NCBI RefSeq assembly: GCF_002868735.1
Contig: NZ_CP025611.1
Location: 800,501-864,500 of the forward strand
DNA: 64,000 nucleotides
Reading direction: 5' to 3'
Source: Niveispirillum cyanobacteriorum
GTDB taxonomy: Bacteria; Pseudomonadota; Alphaproteobacteria; Azospirillales; Azospirillaceae
The notes under the pieces were generated by a model that was given only the letters and a program-made list of their open reading frames with translations, had not been told where the DNA came from and ran no database searches. The position numbers were made by a program, and so were the translations under genes. Each line of letters begins with the position of its first letter. Position 1 is the stretch's first letter. Shown here piece after piece: positions 7,223-18,542 of the stretch.

Positions 7223-8599
7223 ATGACCCTTGCTGTCCAACAGGCCGAAATCCTTTCCCACCGCATTCGCCGCCATGTGCGCGAATTGTTTCGTCTGGCC
7301 ATTCCTGTGATCATCGCACGGGCGGGAATCATGGTGATGGCCTTGACGGACACCTTGATGGTGGGCCGTTTCGGGGCGCAGGAACTGGCCTATTACGGGT
7401 TGGGCAACATGCCGGTGGGCGTGATGATGGGCGTCATGGTCGGCCTGCTGCTGGGGGTGGTGGTGATGGTTTCCCAAGCCGTTGGACGCGGTGAGGATGC
7501 GAGCACTGGTACCATCTGGCGCCGCGCCATTCCCTATTCGCTGTTGGTCGGCGGGGTGATGGCCGGGCTGTGCCTGTGGGGGGAGGAATTCCTGCTTGTC
7601 ACAGGGCAGGCGCCGGATTTGGCCGCCGGTGGGGCCGGCGTGATGGCGGTGATCGCCATTGGCATGCCCGCCGCCGGGCTGCATCTGGCCACCAGCCTGT
7701 ATCTGGAGGGGATGAAACGACCGATTCCCGGTATGGTCGCGATGCTGATCGGCAATGTTTTGAATGTCGGGCTTAACTGGGTTCTGGTCTGGGGCCATTT
7801 CGGATTTCCCGCCATGGGGGCCGAAGGGGCCGCCTGGGCCACCACCATCCTGCGCTGGCTGGGGGCCATCGGCCTGATCGCCTATGTCTGGTGGCTGCCG
7901 CAGCGTCAAGCCTGGGGAATCCGGGGCGGGTTCAAGGGTTGGTGGCGCGACAGCGGCGACCAGCGGCAGGTCGGTTATGCGGCGGGTCTGTCCAACGGAC
8001 TGGAGGGGTCTGCCTTCGCCGCCCTTGCCCTTTTCGCGGGCTGGCTGGGCGCCATGTCGGTCGGTGCCTATACGATCGGGCTGAACCTGATCGCTCTTCC
8101 TTTCATGTGCGCCCTGGGACTGGCGACGGCCACATCGGTACGTGTGGGCAATGCCTATGGTGCCGGAGATCGGGTGGAAACCAAGGTCGCGGGCTGGACA
8201 GGCCTTGGCGTGACCAGTGTCATCCTGGCCCTGGTCGGCGTGATCTTCCTGCTGTTCCCCACCTGGGTTGCATCGCAATTCACGGCTGACCCGGCGCTTG
8301 TTGCCCTGACGGCGCCGTTGCTGGCCCTGTCCGCTTGGCTGCTGATCGCCGATGGCGGGCAGGTGGTGATGGCGCAGGCCCTACGTGGACGCAGCGATAC
8401 CTGGGTACCCACCGCCATGCATTTTGTCAGCTATTACGCCATCATGATGCCGCTGGGCTGGTTCCTGGCCTTCCCCATGGGGCATGGGGTGCTGGGCCTG
8501 TTTATGGGCATCCTGATCGCCAGTTTCGTGGCTGTCAGCTTTCTTATGGGCCGTTTCTGGTGGCTGTCGCGCCGGGATGATCGGGCCGCGGTGGGGTGA
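7223..8599 (+). CDS. MATE family multidrug efflux transporter (NorM-like)
   Basis: Inner-membrane cation/drug antiporter of about 458 residues with some twelve hydrophobic segments. Family-typical stretches are LAIPVIIARAGIMVMALTDT near the N terminus and the MATE-domain repeat LGLATATSVRVGNAYGAGD in the second half. The protein probably starts at ATG 7223; ATG 7199 is equally possible in frame and neither has a clear ribosome site. Codons further upstream in this frame give a Gly-rich artefact overlapping the small gene on the other strand. A palindrome sits just upstream. Substrates cannot be told from the sequence. Confidence 0.9.
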   Translation: MTLAVQQAEILSHRIRRHVRELFRLAIPVIIARAGIMVMALTDTLMVGRFGAQELAYYGLGNMPVGVMMGVMVGLLLGVVVMVSQAVGRGEDASTGTIWRRAIPYSLLVGGVMAGLCLWGEEFLLVTGQAPDLAAGGAGVMAVIAIGMPAAGLHLATSLYLEGMKRPIPGMVAMLIGNVLNVGLNWVLVWGHFGFPAMGAEGAAWATTILRWLGAIGLIAYVWWLPQRQAWGIRGGFKGWWRDSGDQRQVGYAAGLSNGLEGSAFAALALFAGWLGAMSVGAYTIGLNLIALPFMCALGLATATSVRVGNAYGAGDRVETKVAGWTGLGVTSVILALVGVIFLLFPTWVASQFTADPALVALTAPLLALSAWLLIADGGQVVMAQALRGRSDTWVPTAMHFVSYYAIMMPLGWFLAFPMGHGVLGLFMGILIASFVAVSFLMGRFWWLSRRDDRAAVG

Positions 8600-8706
8600 T
8601 TTCCCCTTTCGTTGTTCGCACCCGCGAATGGTGCTACAAGGGGTGCCCGATGGCTGGTATCCCCGGCCCTCTGGTTTTGTAGACCCGTAATGACGAGTTC
8701 CCCTCG

Positions 8707-11436
8707 GTGACCTCCACGCCCGCTCTGCCGTCCGATATCACGCCCATCACCATCGAAGATGAGATGCGGCGATCCTATCTCGATTACGCGATGAGCGTGA
8801 TCGTTAGCCGAGCCCTGCCGGATGTTCGCGATGGGTTGAAGCCCGTGCATCGCCGCATCCTGTTCGCCATGAAGGAAGGCGGATACGACAGCACCAAGCC
8901 CTACAAGAAGTCGGCGCGTATCGTCGGTGACGTGATGGGTAAATACCATCCGCACGGCGACAGCGCGATTTACGACGCCATGGTGCGTATGGCGCAGGAT
9001 TTCTCCATGCGCCTGCCCCTGATCGACGGTCAGGGCAATTACGGCTCCATGGATGGCGATGCGGCGGCGGCCATGCGTTACACCGAGGCCCGTCTGGCCA
9101 AGGTCGCCGAATTCATGCTGGACGATATCGACAAGGAAACCGTCGATTTCCAGCCGAACTATGACGAGTCGGAAGAAGAACCAACGGTCCTTCCGGCCAA
9201 GTTCCCCAACCTGCTGGTCAATGGCGCCGGCGGTATCGCGGTGGGCATGGCCACCAACATCCCCCCCCATAATCTGGGGGAGGTGATCGACGCCTGTCTG
9301 GCCTATATCGACAACCCCGACATCTCGATTGATGAGCTGATCGAAATCGTCCCCGGCCCGGATTTCCCCACCGGTGCGCTGATCCTGGGCCGGTCGGGCA
9401 TCCGGTCGGCCTTCCATACGGGCCGTGGCAGCGTGATCATGCGCGCCAAGACGGAGGTGGAGGAGATCCGCAAGGATCGCTGGGCCATCGTCGCCACCGA
9501 AATCCCGTTCCAGGTGAACAAGGGCAAGCTGCTGGAACGCATTGCCGAATGCGTAAACGAGAAGCTGGTCGAGGGCATCAGCGATGTCCGCGACGAGTCG
9601 GACCGCGACGGCGTGCGCGTGGTCGTTGAACTGAAGCGCGATGCCGTGCCCGACGTCGTTCTGGCGCAGCTGTTCCGTCATACCGCCCTGCAGACCAGCT
9701 TTGGCGTGAACACGCTGGCGCTGAATGGCGGTCGTCCCGAACTGATGGACCTGAAGACCATCATCGCCGCCTTTGTCCGCTTCCGCGAACAGGTAGTGAC
9801 GCGGCGCACGGAGTTCGAGCTGGGCAAGGCGCGCGAGCGCGCCCACATTTTGGTCGGTCTGGCCGTTGCCGTCGCCAACCTGGATGAGATGATCGCGCTC
9901 ATCCGCAACGCGCCTGATCCGCAGACGGCGCGTGAGCAGATGATGGCCCGCGACTGGCCCGCCGCCGACGTGGCGCCGTTGATCGCGCTGATTGACGAGC
10001 CGGGCCGTGGCCTGTCGGAGGCTGGGACCTACCGCGTGTCCGAAGCCCAGGCCCGCGCCATCCTTGACCTGCGCCTGCACCGCCTGACCGGGCTGGAGCG
10101 TGACAAGATCGGCGAGGAACTGACCGGCGTTACCGATCAGATTAAGACCTACCTGGCGATCCTGGCCGATCGTTTCCTGCTGCTGGATGTAATCCGCAAC
10201 GAGCTGGGCGAGATGAAGGCCCGCTTTGCCACCCCGCGCCGCACCCAGATCGAGGAGTCGGAGTTCGAGTCTGACATCGAGGACCTGATCCAGCGCGAGG
10301 ATATGGTCGTCATCGTCACCCAGGGCGGCTATATCAAGCGCGTGCCGCTCTCCACCTATCGGGCGCAGGCGCGTGGTGGCAAGGGCCGCTCAGGCATGAG
10401 CCTGAAGGCGGAGGACAATGTCTCCGACCTGTTCGTGTCCAACACCCACACACCCATGCTGTTCTTCACCAGCCGGGGTATCGTCCATAAGCTGAAGGTC
10501 TATCGCCTGCCGCAGGGCACGCCGCAGACGCGCGGCAAGGCCCTTGTCAATCTGCTGCCGCTGGAGGAGGGGGAAACCATCTCCACCGTCATGCCGATGC
10601 CGGAGGATGAGGGCACCTGGGGCGATCTGGAGATCGTGTTTGCCACCAGCAAGGGCGGCATCCGCCGCAACAAGCTGTCGGACTTCCAGAATATCCGCGC
10701 CAATGGCCTGATCGCCATGAAGCTGGAGGAAGAGGGCGAGACCCTGATTTCCGTCCGCACCTGTACCGATCAGGATGATGTGTTGCTGGCCACCCATCTG
10801 GGCCGCTGCATCCGCTTCCCCGTCACCGAAGTGCGCGTCTTCTCCGGCCGTACCTCTACCGGCGTGCGCGGCATCAAATTGGCCAGCGGGGATGCGGTGA
10901 TCGGCATGTCGATCCTGCACCATACTGATTACAGCATGGAAGAACGCGCCGCCTATCTGAAGCAGGCGCGCGAACTGCGCCGGGCCGAGGGCGAGGATAC
11001 CGACGATGCGGTGGATGTGGATGCCGAGCCGGTGGGCGAAGCGACGCTGTCGGCGGAGCAGTTCGCCGAAATGAAGGCGCGCGAGGAAATGATCCTCACC
11101 GTGTCCGAACAGGGCTTCGGCAAGCGTACATCGGCCTACGAGTACCGCCTGACGGGCCGTGGCGGCCAGGGCATCTGGAACATGGATATGGGTGACCGCA
11201 ACAAGGCCATTGCCGCCGTGTTCCCCATCCATGAGACCGATCAGCTGATGATGGTCAGCGATGGCGGCCAGGTCATCCGCATGCCCGTCCATGACATCCG
11301 CCTGACGGGCCGCAAGAGCAAGGGCGTCACCCTGTTCCGTTTGTCGGGCGAGGAGAAGGTGGTGTCCGTGGCCCGTCTGGAAGATGACGGTTCCGAAACC
11401 AGTGGCGACTCCGCCGAGGTCGCCGCGACCGAGTGA
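8707..11436 (+). CDS. gyrA: DNA gyrase subunit A
   Basis: The 909-residue breakage-reunion subunit of DNA gyrase, which with GyrB introduces negative supercoils. The active-site tyrosine is Tyr125 in AMRYTEARL. The quinolone-resistance region reads GDSAIYDAM with Ser86 and Asp90, the sensitive residues (E. coli Ser83, Asp87). The C-terminal beta-pinwheel contains a GyrA-box variant QARGGKG at about 554-560, which separates it from ParC. An acidic insertion around residues 760-795 in the C-terminal domain resembles those of alphaproteobacteria. The start is GTG at 8707 with only a weak ribosome site; the ATG at 8691 is out of frame and soon stops. Confidence 0.98.
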   Translation: MTSTPALPSDITPITIEDEMRRSYLDYAMSVIVSRALPDVRDGLKPVHRRILFAMKEGGYDSTKPYKKSARIVGDVMGKYHPHGDSAIYDAMVRMAQDFSMRLPLIDGQGNYGSMDGDAAAAMRYTEARLAKVAEFMLDDIDKETVDFQPNYDESEEEPTVLPAKFPNLLVNGAGGIAVGMATNIPPHNLGEVIDACLAYIDNPDISIDELIEIVPGPDFPTGALILGRSGIRSAFHTGRGSVIMRAKTEVEEIRKDRWAIVATEIPFQVNKGKLLERIAECVNEKLVEGISDVRDESDRDGVRVVVELKRDAVPDVVLAQLFRHTALQTSFGVNTLALNGGRPELMDLKTIIAAFVRFREQVVTRRTEFELGKARERAHILVGLAVAVANLDEMIALIRNAPDPQTAREQMMARDWPAADVAPLIALIDEPGRGLSEAGTYRVSEAQARAILDLRLHRLTGLERDKIGEELTGVTDQIKTYLAILADRFLLLDVIRNELGEMKARFATPRRTQIEESEFESDIEDLIQREDMVVIVTQGGYIKRVPLSTYRAQARGGKGRSGMSLKAEDNVSDLFVSNTHTPMLFFTSRGIVHKLKVYRLPQGTPQTRGKALVNLLPLEEGETISTVMPMPEDEGTWGDLEIVFATSKGGIRRNKLSDFQNIRANGLIAMKLEEEGETLISVRTCTDQDDVLLATHLGRCIRFPVTEVRVFSGRTSTGVRGIKLASGDAVIGMSILHHTDYSMEERAAYLKQARELRRAEGEDTDDAVDVDAEPVGEATLSAEQFAEMKAREEMILTVSEQGFGKRTSAYEYRLTGRGGQGIWNMDMGDRNKAIAAVFPIHETDQLMMVSDGGQVIRMPVHDIRLTGRKSKGVTLFRLSGEEKVVSVARLEDDGSETSGDSAEVAATE

Positions 11437-11568
11437 GTTGACGACAATCCGCGTCGGTTTCAGGGAGAGAGCCCCTGGAACAGACGCGGGTGACCGGACA
11501 AGTGCGCGGGCCATGGACCCGTCCCGACGGTCAGCAGACAGAGCCTTGAGGGGAAGGGGAAGAGGACC

Positions 11569-12090
11569 ATGGCGGCACCGCGTATCGGCGTCTATCCGGG
11601 CACATTCGACCCGGTAACCAACGGTCATTTCGATATTATCCAGCGCGCCTGCCGTATGGTGGATCATCTGATCGTCGGCGTGGCCAGCAATGCCGGCAAG
11701 GGTCCGCTTTACACTACGGACGAACGCGTCGCCCTGGTGGCGGGCGAACTGGCCACCTTGAACCAGCAGGGGTTCAGCGTGGAGGTCCGGCCATTCGACC
11801 AGCTGTTGATGAAATTCGCGGTGGATTGCGGGGCATCGGTGATTATCCGCGGCCTTCGCGCCGTTTCAGATTTCGAATACGAGTTTCAGATGGCCGGCAT
11901 GAATGCCCGCCTGAACCCGGCTGTCGATACTGTCTTCCTGATGGCGTCGGACAAGCACCAGTTCATCTCGTCCCGCTTCGTGAAAGAGATCGGACGGCTG
12001 GGCGGTGATATCAGCCAGTTCGTTAGCCCACGCGTCGCGGCCAGCCTTCAGGCTCGTTTCGATGCCGAAAGGGCGAACAAGCCGGGGTGA
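11569..12090 (+). CDS. coaD: Phosphopantetheine adenylyltransferase
   Basis: A 173-residue nucleotidyltransferase catalysing the fourth step of coenzyme A synthesis, ATP plus 4'-phosphopantetheine to dephospho-CoA. The family signature GVYPGTFDPVTNGH is at residues 7-20, followed by IIRGLRAVSDFEYE and the C-terminal FISSRFVKEI. AGAGGA precedes the ATG by 5 nt. The gene follows gyrA by about 130 bp of leader with no other gene. Size and motifs are typical. Confidence 0.97.
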   Translation: MAAPRIGVYPGTFDPVTNGHFDIIQRACRMVDHLIVGVASNAGKGPLYTTDERVALVAGELATLNQQGFSVEVRPFDQLLMKFAVDCGASVIIRGLRAVSDFEYEFQMAGMNARLNPAVDTVFLMASDKHQFISSRFVKEIGRLGGDISQFVSPRVAASLQARFDAERANKPG

Positions 12091-12132
12091 AGCCCTGCGA
12101 AAATTCAAAGGTGCGATGCCGCATCGCGCATG

Positions 12133-12161
12133 TTGACGGACGCCGTCGGCTTGCCTATGGT
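12133..12161 (+). promoter_or_regulatory. Sigma-70-type promoter for tRNA-Lys
   Basis: TTGACG at 12133-12138 and TATGGT at 12156-12161 with a 17-nt spacer, ending 20 nt before the mature tRNA. The position and spacing are what a stable-RNA promoter would show. Confidence 0.6.
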
Positions 12162-12181
12162 GCGCGCCACTTCGGGAGCAT

Positions 12182-12257
12182 GATTCCGTAGCTCAGTCGG
12201 TAGAGCACGTGACTTTTAATCATGGGGTCGTGGGTTCGAATCCCACCGGAATCACCA
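12182..12257 (+). tRNA. tRNA-Lys (anticodon TTT)
   Basis: A 76-nt cloverleaf with encoded CCA. The acceptor stem pairs GATTCCG with CGGAATC and the discriminator base is A. The anticodon stem CGTGA/TCATG encloses the loop CTTTTAA, and the T-arm contains GGTTCGAATCC. It is flanked by a promoter upstream and a strong terminator downstream, so it appears to be a single-gene transcript. Confidence 0.97.
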
Positions 12258-12285
12258 TCCCGGAGTAAATTCAGTCTGTTACGAG

Positions 12286-12319
12286 AAGGCCCGGACATTG
12301 CACCGGGCCTTTCGTTTTT
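12286..12319 (+). terminator. Rho-independent terminator after tRNA-Lys
   Basis: AAGGCCCGG and CCGGGCCTT form a 9-bp stem with an 8-nt loop, followed by TCGTTTTT. It starts 28 nt after the tRNA CCA end. Confidence 0.85.
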
Positions 12320-12509
12320 GCGATGTTTCCATCATCGGTGGAAAGATACATTCCCTGCCCAAAGGATATAAGCAGGCGATTGCGCGCTATGCGTGTCGCC
12401 TACATACTATGCTGTGTGGAAAGCCATCCACCAGTGGCGACGACGGGCGATTCCGGCGTCGGCGGGGTTCCGGTCGTGTTTCCACTTCTCTTGTGCACGG
12501 AACACGCCT

Positions 12510-15500
12510 GTGTTGAGCCCTTGGTACCGTATCCAGGACGATGAAACGATACGGGCTGCCCAATCGGCGGCCTTCGTCCGGCAGTTGCCCATGATCATTC
12601 TGGGAAATCTGCTGGGCGCATGGATCGGTGCCGTCGTCCTTTGGCATGATTTCTCGTTTCTGGCGTTGACCCCCCTTCTGCTGGGGGTGCCTCTGCTGAT
12701 GCTGCCGGCCATCCGGGGGCTGTTGCGCAGCCGGGGACGGCGCCCACCGCGCACAGCATCCCGCCGGCGAATTCGCACCATCATTTTCAGTTCAAGCGTC
12801 ATGGGTCTCTATTGGGGCGGCATGATGCTGTTCTACCTGTCCAATGCTCCGCTGGAGGCAAAGGCGCTGCTGCTGGGTGGCTGCGCTTTCCTGGCCGTGG
12901 GGGCCAACGCCGCCCTGTCGGTGGTGCCGCAGGCCTGTGTCGCCTATGCCGGCCCCATGATGGCGGCTGCCATCGTGCTGAGTATTGCCGACCGCAGCGA
13001 CCCGATCTGGCTGGGCACGTCCCTGCTGATGCTGCTGATGAGTATGGGGCAGATCCTGTTCCTGCGCGGCAACTGGGAAGGATTTCGCGCCCTGCGCTGG
13101 GGAGAGGAACGGATGGCGGCGGCGCAGCGCGTCGCCAATCTGGCCTGGCTGGTGGAGGATGCGGGCGGCGGTTGCGAAATCTCCGGCAACCTGCCGCGTC
13201 TGATGGGCCTGTCGCATGACGAGGCGATGTCCACCGAACGCCTGCCCGCCCTGATCGCCGAACGTCTGGAGGCGGGGGAGCAGGCTGACGCACTGCGCAG
13301 CGCCGATGGTGTCATCAACCGGCTGTGCCGGCTGACCATGCCCGATGGCGGTCACCGCTGGATCCGGGAGGAAAGCGCTCCCGTCCTGGGTGATGGCGAC
13401 CGTGTCAGCCAATGGATTCGCACCTTCCAGGATGTCAGCCTGCTGGAGGAGACGCGGGCCACGGCGCGATCGCGGGAAACGATGCTGGCCACCGTCCTGG
13501 ACACGGTGGATCAGGGAATTGTGGCCTTTGATGCCGATCTGCGCGTCCTGGCCTTCAACACCCGCTTCATTTCCATGCATGGCCTGCCACCTGGCCTGTG
13601 CCGGCAGGGCGTGGGCATGCGCGACCTGATCCGCTGGAAGGCCCTGCGGGAAGAATATGGCCCCGTGGCGCCGGACGGTGTCGATGCCCTGATCGATGAA
13701 AGACTGCGCGGCACCGCCAATAACGAGCCGCATCATTTCGAACTGACAAGGCCTGACGGAACCGTGCTGGACGCCCATGGCAACCCGATGCCGGGCGGTG
13801 GCTTCGTCACGTCCTATGCCGATGTTACCCAGGCGCGCCGGCGCGAGGAGGAGCTGCAACGACTTGCTGAGGCGCTGGGCGAGGCGAAGCTGGCCGCCGA
13901 GGCCGCCAGCCGCGCCAAGTCGGAATTCCTGGCCAATATGAGCCATGAAATCCGTACGCCCATGAACGCCGTGATCGGCATGAGCTATCTGGCGCTGCGC
14001 ACCGATCTGCCGCCCAAGGCGCGCGAATATCTGACCAAGATCGAAGAGGCCGGCAAATCCCTGCTGGGCATCATCAACAGCGTTCTGGACCTGTCCAAGA
14101 TCGAAGCAGGCCGCGTCACCATCGAATGCGTAGATTTCCTGCTGGATGAGTTGCTGGACGCTGTTGCCTCGCTGCATGCCGACGAGGCGCGGCGCCATGG
14201 TCTGCAATTCATCCTGCGGCGGCCCACGGGGGCGCCGCGTGTGCTGCTGGGCGACCCGCTGCGTCTGACCCAGGTGATCAGCAACCTGATCGCCAACGCC
14301 ATCAAGTTTACCCATGAGGGCCGTGTCACCGTCACCGCCACATTCGAAGCCGAGGAGAATGAGAGCCTGCGCTTGTCGGTGCAGGTGGAGGATACCGGCA
14401 TCGGCATGAGCGCGGAGCAGATGGAACGGCTGTTCATCAGCTTCTCCCAGGCCGACAGTTCCACCACCCGCCGCTATGGCGGCACCGGGCTGGGGCTCGC
14501 CATCAGCCGGCAACTGGTGGAGATGATGGGGGGCACTATCGGCGTTGAAAGCGCCGTCGGGCAGGGTAGCCGCTTCCATTTCAGCCTGCCGCTGCGCTGG
14601 CGTCCCGTCGCTTCCGGCGATCTGTTGCACAGCGATGTGGACCTGACGGGCAAGCGCGCTCTGCTGGTCGATGACAGCGCGCTGGCCATCGACGTCCTGA
14701 CCAGCATGCTGGAACAGTACGGGCTGGCGGTGGAAGGTGTGCAGACGGTTGAGGAGGCGCTGGAACGTCTGCGCCGCAGCGAGGGATCGGGGTACGATCT
14801 CGTCATCGCTGATTGGCGCATGCCGGGAACGGACGGATTGGATCTGTGCCGTGCCATCATGGCCGCCGCATCGCCGCCACCGCCCATGCTGATGGTCACC
14901 GCCTTTGATGTGGACGAGTTGGCCGCCGCCACGGCGGGCACGCCCGTACGCAACATCCTCGCCAAGCCAGTGACGCCAACGGCCCTGCGCGAGGCGTTGC
15001 GTCAGTCCTTCGCACAGGCGCGGGGGCCGGCATCGACCAGCGCCCGGCCCGAGGAAAGGCTGGCCCCGGTTGCCGGAGGTGAAATCCTGCTGGTCGAGGA
15101 TAACCCGCTGAACCAGCAGGTGGCGTTCGACATGCTGACCCGATGGGGTATGCATGTCACCCTGGCCGAGGACGGGCGGCAGGCCGCCGACAAGGTGAAG
15201 GCCGGCCGGTTCGATCTGGTGCTGATGGATATCCAGATGCCGGTGATGGATGGGTATCAGGCGACCCGCGTGATCCGGGAAGAGGCGCTGGCCGTGCCCG
15301 GCAAGCCGCGCCTGCCCATCCTGGCCATGACTGCACACGCGCTGCAAAGTGATCGGCAGAAATGCCGCGAGGCCGGCATGGACGGCCATGTCACCAAGCC
15401 CGTGGTAGTGGACGAACTGGTCGAAGTGCTGCTGACATGGCTGCCGCGCCGCGCCGCGGACGCCGCCGTGGTCTCCGCGGCGCTGACCGTCCCCCCGCGT

Positions 15501-16328
15501 CTGATGATCAATTTCCTGCGTGAATTGCCGCCCCTTCTGGATGTGGAGGACGCGCTGAAACGGGCGGATGGCAATCCCGATCTGCTGCTTCGGCTTTTGG
15601 ATGGATTCGCGCGGCAGCAGGGGGCGGATTTCCTGCATCTGCGTACGGCGATCCAGGCGCGCGATGCGGACACCGTCCTGCCCATCTTGCACACACTGGC
15701 CGGTACTGCGGCCAGCATCGGTGCCGCCGACCTGGGCGATCAAGCCCGCGCGGTGGAAGACATGATGCGCTCCGGCCATGATCACTGGGCCGCTTCTGTT
15801 GAGCCCGTGCTGGATCGGCTGTCGGCTATCCTCGCCCGGCTGGCACAGCGGCCCGCCCAAACGCCGGAGTATGAGGCGACAAACACAGCCGCGGTGCCTT
15901 CGGTGGAACCGGAGGCACCGCATATCCTGGTGGTGGATGATAACGACATGAACCTGACCCTGGTGACCAGCGTGCTGGCCCGCGCCGGGTACCGCGTCAG
16001 CCAGGCACTGTCGGGGCAGCAGGCCATCGATGCGGTTGCGGACACGTCGTTCGATGCTGTCCTGATGGATGTGCAGATGCCGGGCATGGATGGGGCCGCC
16101 GCGACACGTCGTATCCGTTCCCTGCCGGGACCGGGCCGGCATGTACGCATCATCGGCATGACGGCAGCGGAACGGTCGCGGGCATGGCCGGCACTGGCGG
16201 TGGCAGGCATGGACGGCTTCATCGGCAAGCCCTTTACCGCCACCTCCCTGATCGATCAGGTCCGCGCCGAAATGTCATCGCCCCTGATCCGCGAAGAAGA
16301 GGATGAGGAAGAGGGGCAGGGTGTCTGA
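12510..16328 (+). CDS. Membrane hybrid sensor kinase: PAS-HisKA-HATPase-REC-REC-HPt-REC
   Basis: A large phosphorelay protein of about 1272 residues. The first 200 residues hold about six hydrophobic segments. PAS-like regions follow (one around [15 protein letters not shown]). The HisKA box SHEIRTPMN has its phospho-His at about residue 479. The HATPase boxes NAIKF, DTGIGM and GTGLGL follow. Three receiver domains carry Asp in [17 protein letters not shown] and [10 protein letters not shown]. Between the second and third receivers an HPt domain shows [12 protein letters not shown]. All canonical phosphoacceptor residues are present, so an internal His-Asp-His-Asp relay with an extra terminal receiver is plausible. 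The start is uncertain: GTG 12510 is preferred because the similarity begins near there, but an upstream GTG at 12393 keeps the frame open. No partner regulator is adjacent. Confidence 0.9.
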   Translation: MLSPWYRIQDDETIRAAQSAAFVRQLPMIILGNLLGAWIGAVVLWHDFSFLALTPLLLGVPLLMLPAIRGLLRSRGRRPPRTASRRRIRTIIFSSSVMGLYWGGMMLFYLSNAPLEAKALLLGGCAFLAVGANAALSVVPQACVAYAGPMMAAAIVLSIADRSDPIWLGTSLLMLLMSMGQILFLRGNWEGFRALRWGEERMAAAQRVANLAWLVEDAGGGCEISGNLPRLMGLSHDEAMSTERLPALIAERLEAGEQADALRSADGVINRLCRLTMPDGGHRWIREESAPVLGDGDRVSQWIRTFQDVSLLEETRATARSRETMLATVLDTVDQGIVAFDADLRVLAFNTRFISMHGLPPGLCRQGVGMRDLIRWKALREEYGPVAPDGVDALIDERLRGTANNEPHHFELTRPDGTVLDAHGNPMPGGGFVTSYADVTQARRREEELQRLAEALGEAKLAAEAASRAKSEFLANMSHEIRTPMNAVIGMSYLALRTDLPPKAREYLTKIEEAGKSLLGIINSVLDLSKIEAGRVTIECVDFLLDELLDAVASLHADEARRHGLQFILRRPTGAPRVLLGDPLRLTQVISNLIANAIKFTHEGRVTVTATFEAEENESLRLSVQVEDTGIGMSAEQMERLFISFSQADSSTTRRYGGTGLGLAISRQLVEMMGGTIGVESAVGQGSRFHFSLPLRWRPVASGDLLHSDVDLTGKRALLVDDSALAIDVLTSMLEQYGLAVEGVQTVEEALERLRRSEGSGYDLVIADWRMPGTDGLDLCRAIMAAASPPPPMLMVTAFDVDELAAATAGTPVRNILAKPVTPTALREALRQSFAQARGPASTSARPEERLAPVAGGEILLVEDNPLNQQVAFDMLTRWGMHVTLAEDGRQAADKVKAGRFDLVLMDIQMPVMDGYQATRVIREEALAVPGKPRLPILAMTAHALQSDRQKCREAGMDGHVTKPVVVDELVEVLLTWLPRRAADAAVVSAALTVPPRLMINFLRELPPLLDVEDALKRADGNPDLLLRLLDGFARQQGADFLHLRTAIQARDADTVLPILHTLAGTAASIGAADLGDQARAVEDMMRSGHDHWAASVEPVLDRLSAILARLAQRPAQTPEYEATNTAAVPSVEPEAPHILVVDDNDMNLTLVTSVLARAGYRVSQALSGQQAIDAVADTSFDAVLMDVQMPGMDGAAATRRIRSLPGPGRHVRIIGMTAAERSRAWPALAVAGMDGFIGKPFTATSLIDQVRAEMSSPLIREEEDEEEGQGV

Positions 16329-16335
16329 CCTCCTG

Positions 16336-17508
16336 TCAGCGGGCCAGAGAGGCCAGCGGTACGCGCGTCACCTCGATATCTTCCTTGTTCGTGCTGTAGG
16401 CTACGTAGAGATAGCCATTCCAGATCAGGCTTTTGGGATAATGATATCCGGGGCGCTTGAACCGGCCCGCATGCCTTAAAGGCGGCAGATCACCGGCACC
16501 ACGCAGCAGGAACGAGCGGTCGAACACATGTCCGTCCGCCGACAGAGTCAGGGCCAGCGGAATCCGTGCCTTGTCCTGGCTGACGGCAGTGGCCAGAAAG
16601 GCGGCGCCGTCCGGCAGGTTGCCGGCGCTCTGTTTGGCCCGCGCGTCCGGCATGTCAGTAAGAAACGGCAAGGTCCAGCTTTCGCCCCGGTCACAGCTTT
16701 CCGATGCCAGCTGCCGGAAGCTTTCGGCCTGATCGCGGAACACCATGATGGCGCAATCCCCTCGCAGGAACAGGCTTGGTTCCAACTCCCGGCTGACCCG
16801 TCCTTCATGCGGCAGATTGTCAAACCGCCCACGGACCCAGCCCGTCACGGCCAACGGATCATCCGTGTACCAGGGGGCGACGATCATGCCCGGCCGTTGA
16901 TGAAAGGCAGTGATGATGCGGCCATCGCGAAGGGCGTGGGGGTCCTGTTCGATGATGCCTTCAACCGGCTTTCCATCCTTGCCCATCACGCGACGTGCCG
17001 GTGACCAGTTCTGTCCGTCCTCACTGATCCGGTATTCTGCATAACCGCCATCACCAGACTGAAACCCCGTCGGCCAGACATTGGTGAAGGCGACCAACCG
17101 CTGCCCATCGGTCCACCAGCCGCCGTTGGAGCGCATCTCTCCCGGTCTGGTGGCGGGGGGCGACAGGGCGGCTGGTGGTGACCATGTCTTGCCGCCATCA
17201 TCGCTCACGCTGTGGGCGATCCAGGTGTCCAGCGTATCCTCATCGCGCTGCGATGCCTGCCATTGTGCATGCAACCGTCCCTTGAACGCGATCAGCACGA
17301 CACCATTATGGAACTTGTCCCGCGCGTCGGGGGCGGGGGAGAAGATCGTAAAGGTTTCCGTTCCCGGCGCCGGCACCAGCCCCAGATCGCCGGGCCGATC
17401 ATGGTTGAACAGGCCGGTTGCCACGGTATAGGGCGGTCCATCCGCCATAGCCACCGGTGTCATAAGGGTGAGGGTGCTCAACAAGGCAATGCCCGGCAGG
17501 AATTTCAT
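16336..17508 (-). CDS. Secreted Asp-box (BNR) protein, sialidase-like fold
   Basis: A 390-residue protein with a Sec signal peptide (LLSTLTLMTPVAMADG). It has several Asp-box motifs of the six-bladed sialidase propeller: SDDGGKTW, SEDGQNW and CDRGESW. The C-terminal YHYPKSLIWNGYLYVAYS resembles the BNR_2/exo-sialidase-like family. It is probably periplasmic or secreted and acts on a glycan, but the sialidase catalytic Arg triad and Asp/Glu/Tyr cannot be assigned confidently, so the substrate is unknown. Its ATG overlaps the stop of the upstream DUF2786/HTH gene (ATGA), implying coupled translation. It is convergent with the large hybrid kinase, with a 7-bp gap. Confidence 0.72.
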   Translation of the reverse strand: MKFLPGIALLSTLTLMTPVAMADGPPYTVATGLFNHDRPGDLGLVPAPGTETFTIFSPAPDARDKFHNGVVLIAFKGRLHAQWQASQRDEDTLDTWIAHSVSDDGGKTWSPPAALSPPATRPGEMRSNGGWWTDGQRLVAFTNVWPTGFQSGDGGYAEYRISEDGQNWSPARRVMGKDGKPVEGIIEQDPHALRDGRIITAFHQRPGMIVAPWYTDDPLAVTGWVRGRFDNLPHEGRVSRELEPSLFLRGDCAIMVFRDQAESFRQLASESCDRGESWTLPFLTDMPDARAKQSAGNLPDGAAFLATAVSQDKARIPLALTLSADGHVFDRSFLLRGAGDLPPLRHAGRFKRPGYHYPKSLIWNGYLYVAYSTNKEDIEVTRVPLASLAR

Positions 17509-18542
17509 GTGTGGTTTCCCTGTGTCTGGGCCCCATCGGTGACGCGGCGGCGCAGGTTGCCCACTGTCTGCGGCGATACGCCGACGCGCCGGGCGATTTC
17601 ACGGTCAGGCAGGCTGGCCATGGCGGGATCGGACAGGATGCGCATCACTTCTTCGCGCCGTTCCGAGGCGGTGCGGAAATGGGTGGGTGAACCGATCTCC
17701 GTTTCCGGCCCATCCGGGTCCCGGCTAGCGCGGTCGATACCGGCCAGATGGCGCAGGTCGGCTAGGATCGCTGCCTCCACCCAGCTGCCGCGCCCGCTAT
17801 GGGCCCGCCAATATTCGGCCCTGGCCAGGGCATCCTGGATCGTCGCGGCGCGCAGCCCATGTTCGACAAGCCGGCGGATCACGATGGCGCGAGCATAGGC
17901 GGGCAGGTCCAGATGACGCGTCGGCTCGATATCCTCGGCGATCACCTGTCCATCCAGGCTCCGGACGGACGCGATTTCGAACCCGCGCTTTTCCCAGTAT
18001 TCAAGCTCTGCCAGCGCGCCTGTGACACTGATCGGCAGGGAATAGGCCGTTTCCACGGCCCGGCGGATTTCCGGTGGCATGTGGCGGGGCAGGCTGTCGC
18101 TGGTCCAGCCGGACAGGCTCCGCGTCCAGCGCTCATTGGGGGCGTCCTGAGCCACCGACCAGCGGGCGACGGCGGCCCGCAGCAGCTTTTCCCGTGAACA
18201 GGGGGCCATCACGGCTTCCCGCCCGCCATGCCGGTCCAGTACCGCCTGTGCGTCAGGCACACCAGCCCGCGCCCGCCGGCCCTTGAAATCGGGCCGTGGG
18301 GTGGGGGCGGCCGTCGGGGAGGCAGCGGGCGGCGGCGGGGGCGGCGGTGCAGGCGGCGGTGGCGGTGCGATCGGTGCCGTTTCCATCAGCATGGCGGCCA
18401 GGTCGGAGAAGCGTTTGCCGTCGCGGGCCAGAAGGCGCCGTGCGCTTTCAATGGCGGCTGCGGCCTCGCCCTCGTTCGAGCTGTCGACCAGGGCCAGCAC
18501 CTTGCCCAGCTTAACGAGATCCAGCATCCGAAAACCGTCCAT
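17505..18542 (-). CDS. DUF2786-like protein with C-terminal helix-turn-helix
   Basis: A 345-residue protein of unknown function. The N-terminal 50 residues (KLGKVLALVDSSNEGEAAA then ARRLLARDG) resemble the DUF2786 motif. A proline tract follows (about residues 59-73), then a middle region with many Trp/Arg. The C terminus ends in a helix-turn-helix (SLPDREIARRVGVSPQTV, about residues 308-325) like those in Trp-repressor or resolvase-type regulators. A DNA-binding regulatory role is inferred. It is coupled by an ATGA overlap to the secreted Asp-box protein, and a perfect palindrome covers its start codon, which would suit autoregulation. A second in-frame ATG at 18527 would leave the palindrome entirely upstream. 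Identity is uncertain. Confidence 0.65.
   Translation of the reverse strand: MDGFRMLDLVKLGKVLALVDSSNEGEAAAAIESARRLLARDGKRFSDLAAMLMETAPIAPPPPPAPPPPPPPAASPTAAPTPRPDFKGRRARAGVPDAQAVLDRHGGREAVMAPCSREKLLRAAVARWSVAQDAPNERWTRSLSGWTSDSLPRHMPPEIRRAVETAYSLPISVTGALAELEYWEKRGFEIASVRSLDGQVIAEDIEPTRHLDLPAYARAIVIRRLVEHGLRAATIQDALARAEYWRAHSGRGSWVEAAILADLRHLAGIDRASRDPDGPETEIGSPTHFRTASERREEVMRILSDPAMASLPDREIARRVGVSPQTVGNLRRRVTDGAQTQGNHT

Noticed and set aside
8944-8980. Quinolone-resistance substitutions in gyrA
   Set aside because: Ser86 and Asp90 are the sensitive-type residues.
8434-10080. A 548-codon frame antisense to gyrA
   Set aside because: Shadow of a conserved gene; no ribosome site or recognisable motif.
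12792-16142. A 1116-codon open frame antisense to the large hybrid kinase
   Set aside because: High GC leaves long antisense frames open; it has no domain, its composition is rich in His/Gln/Arg, and the sense frame is fully explained by kinase motifs.
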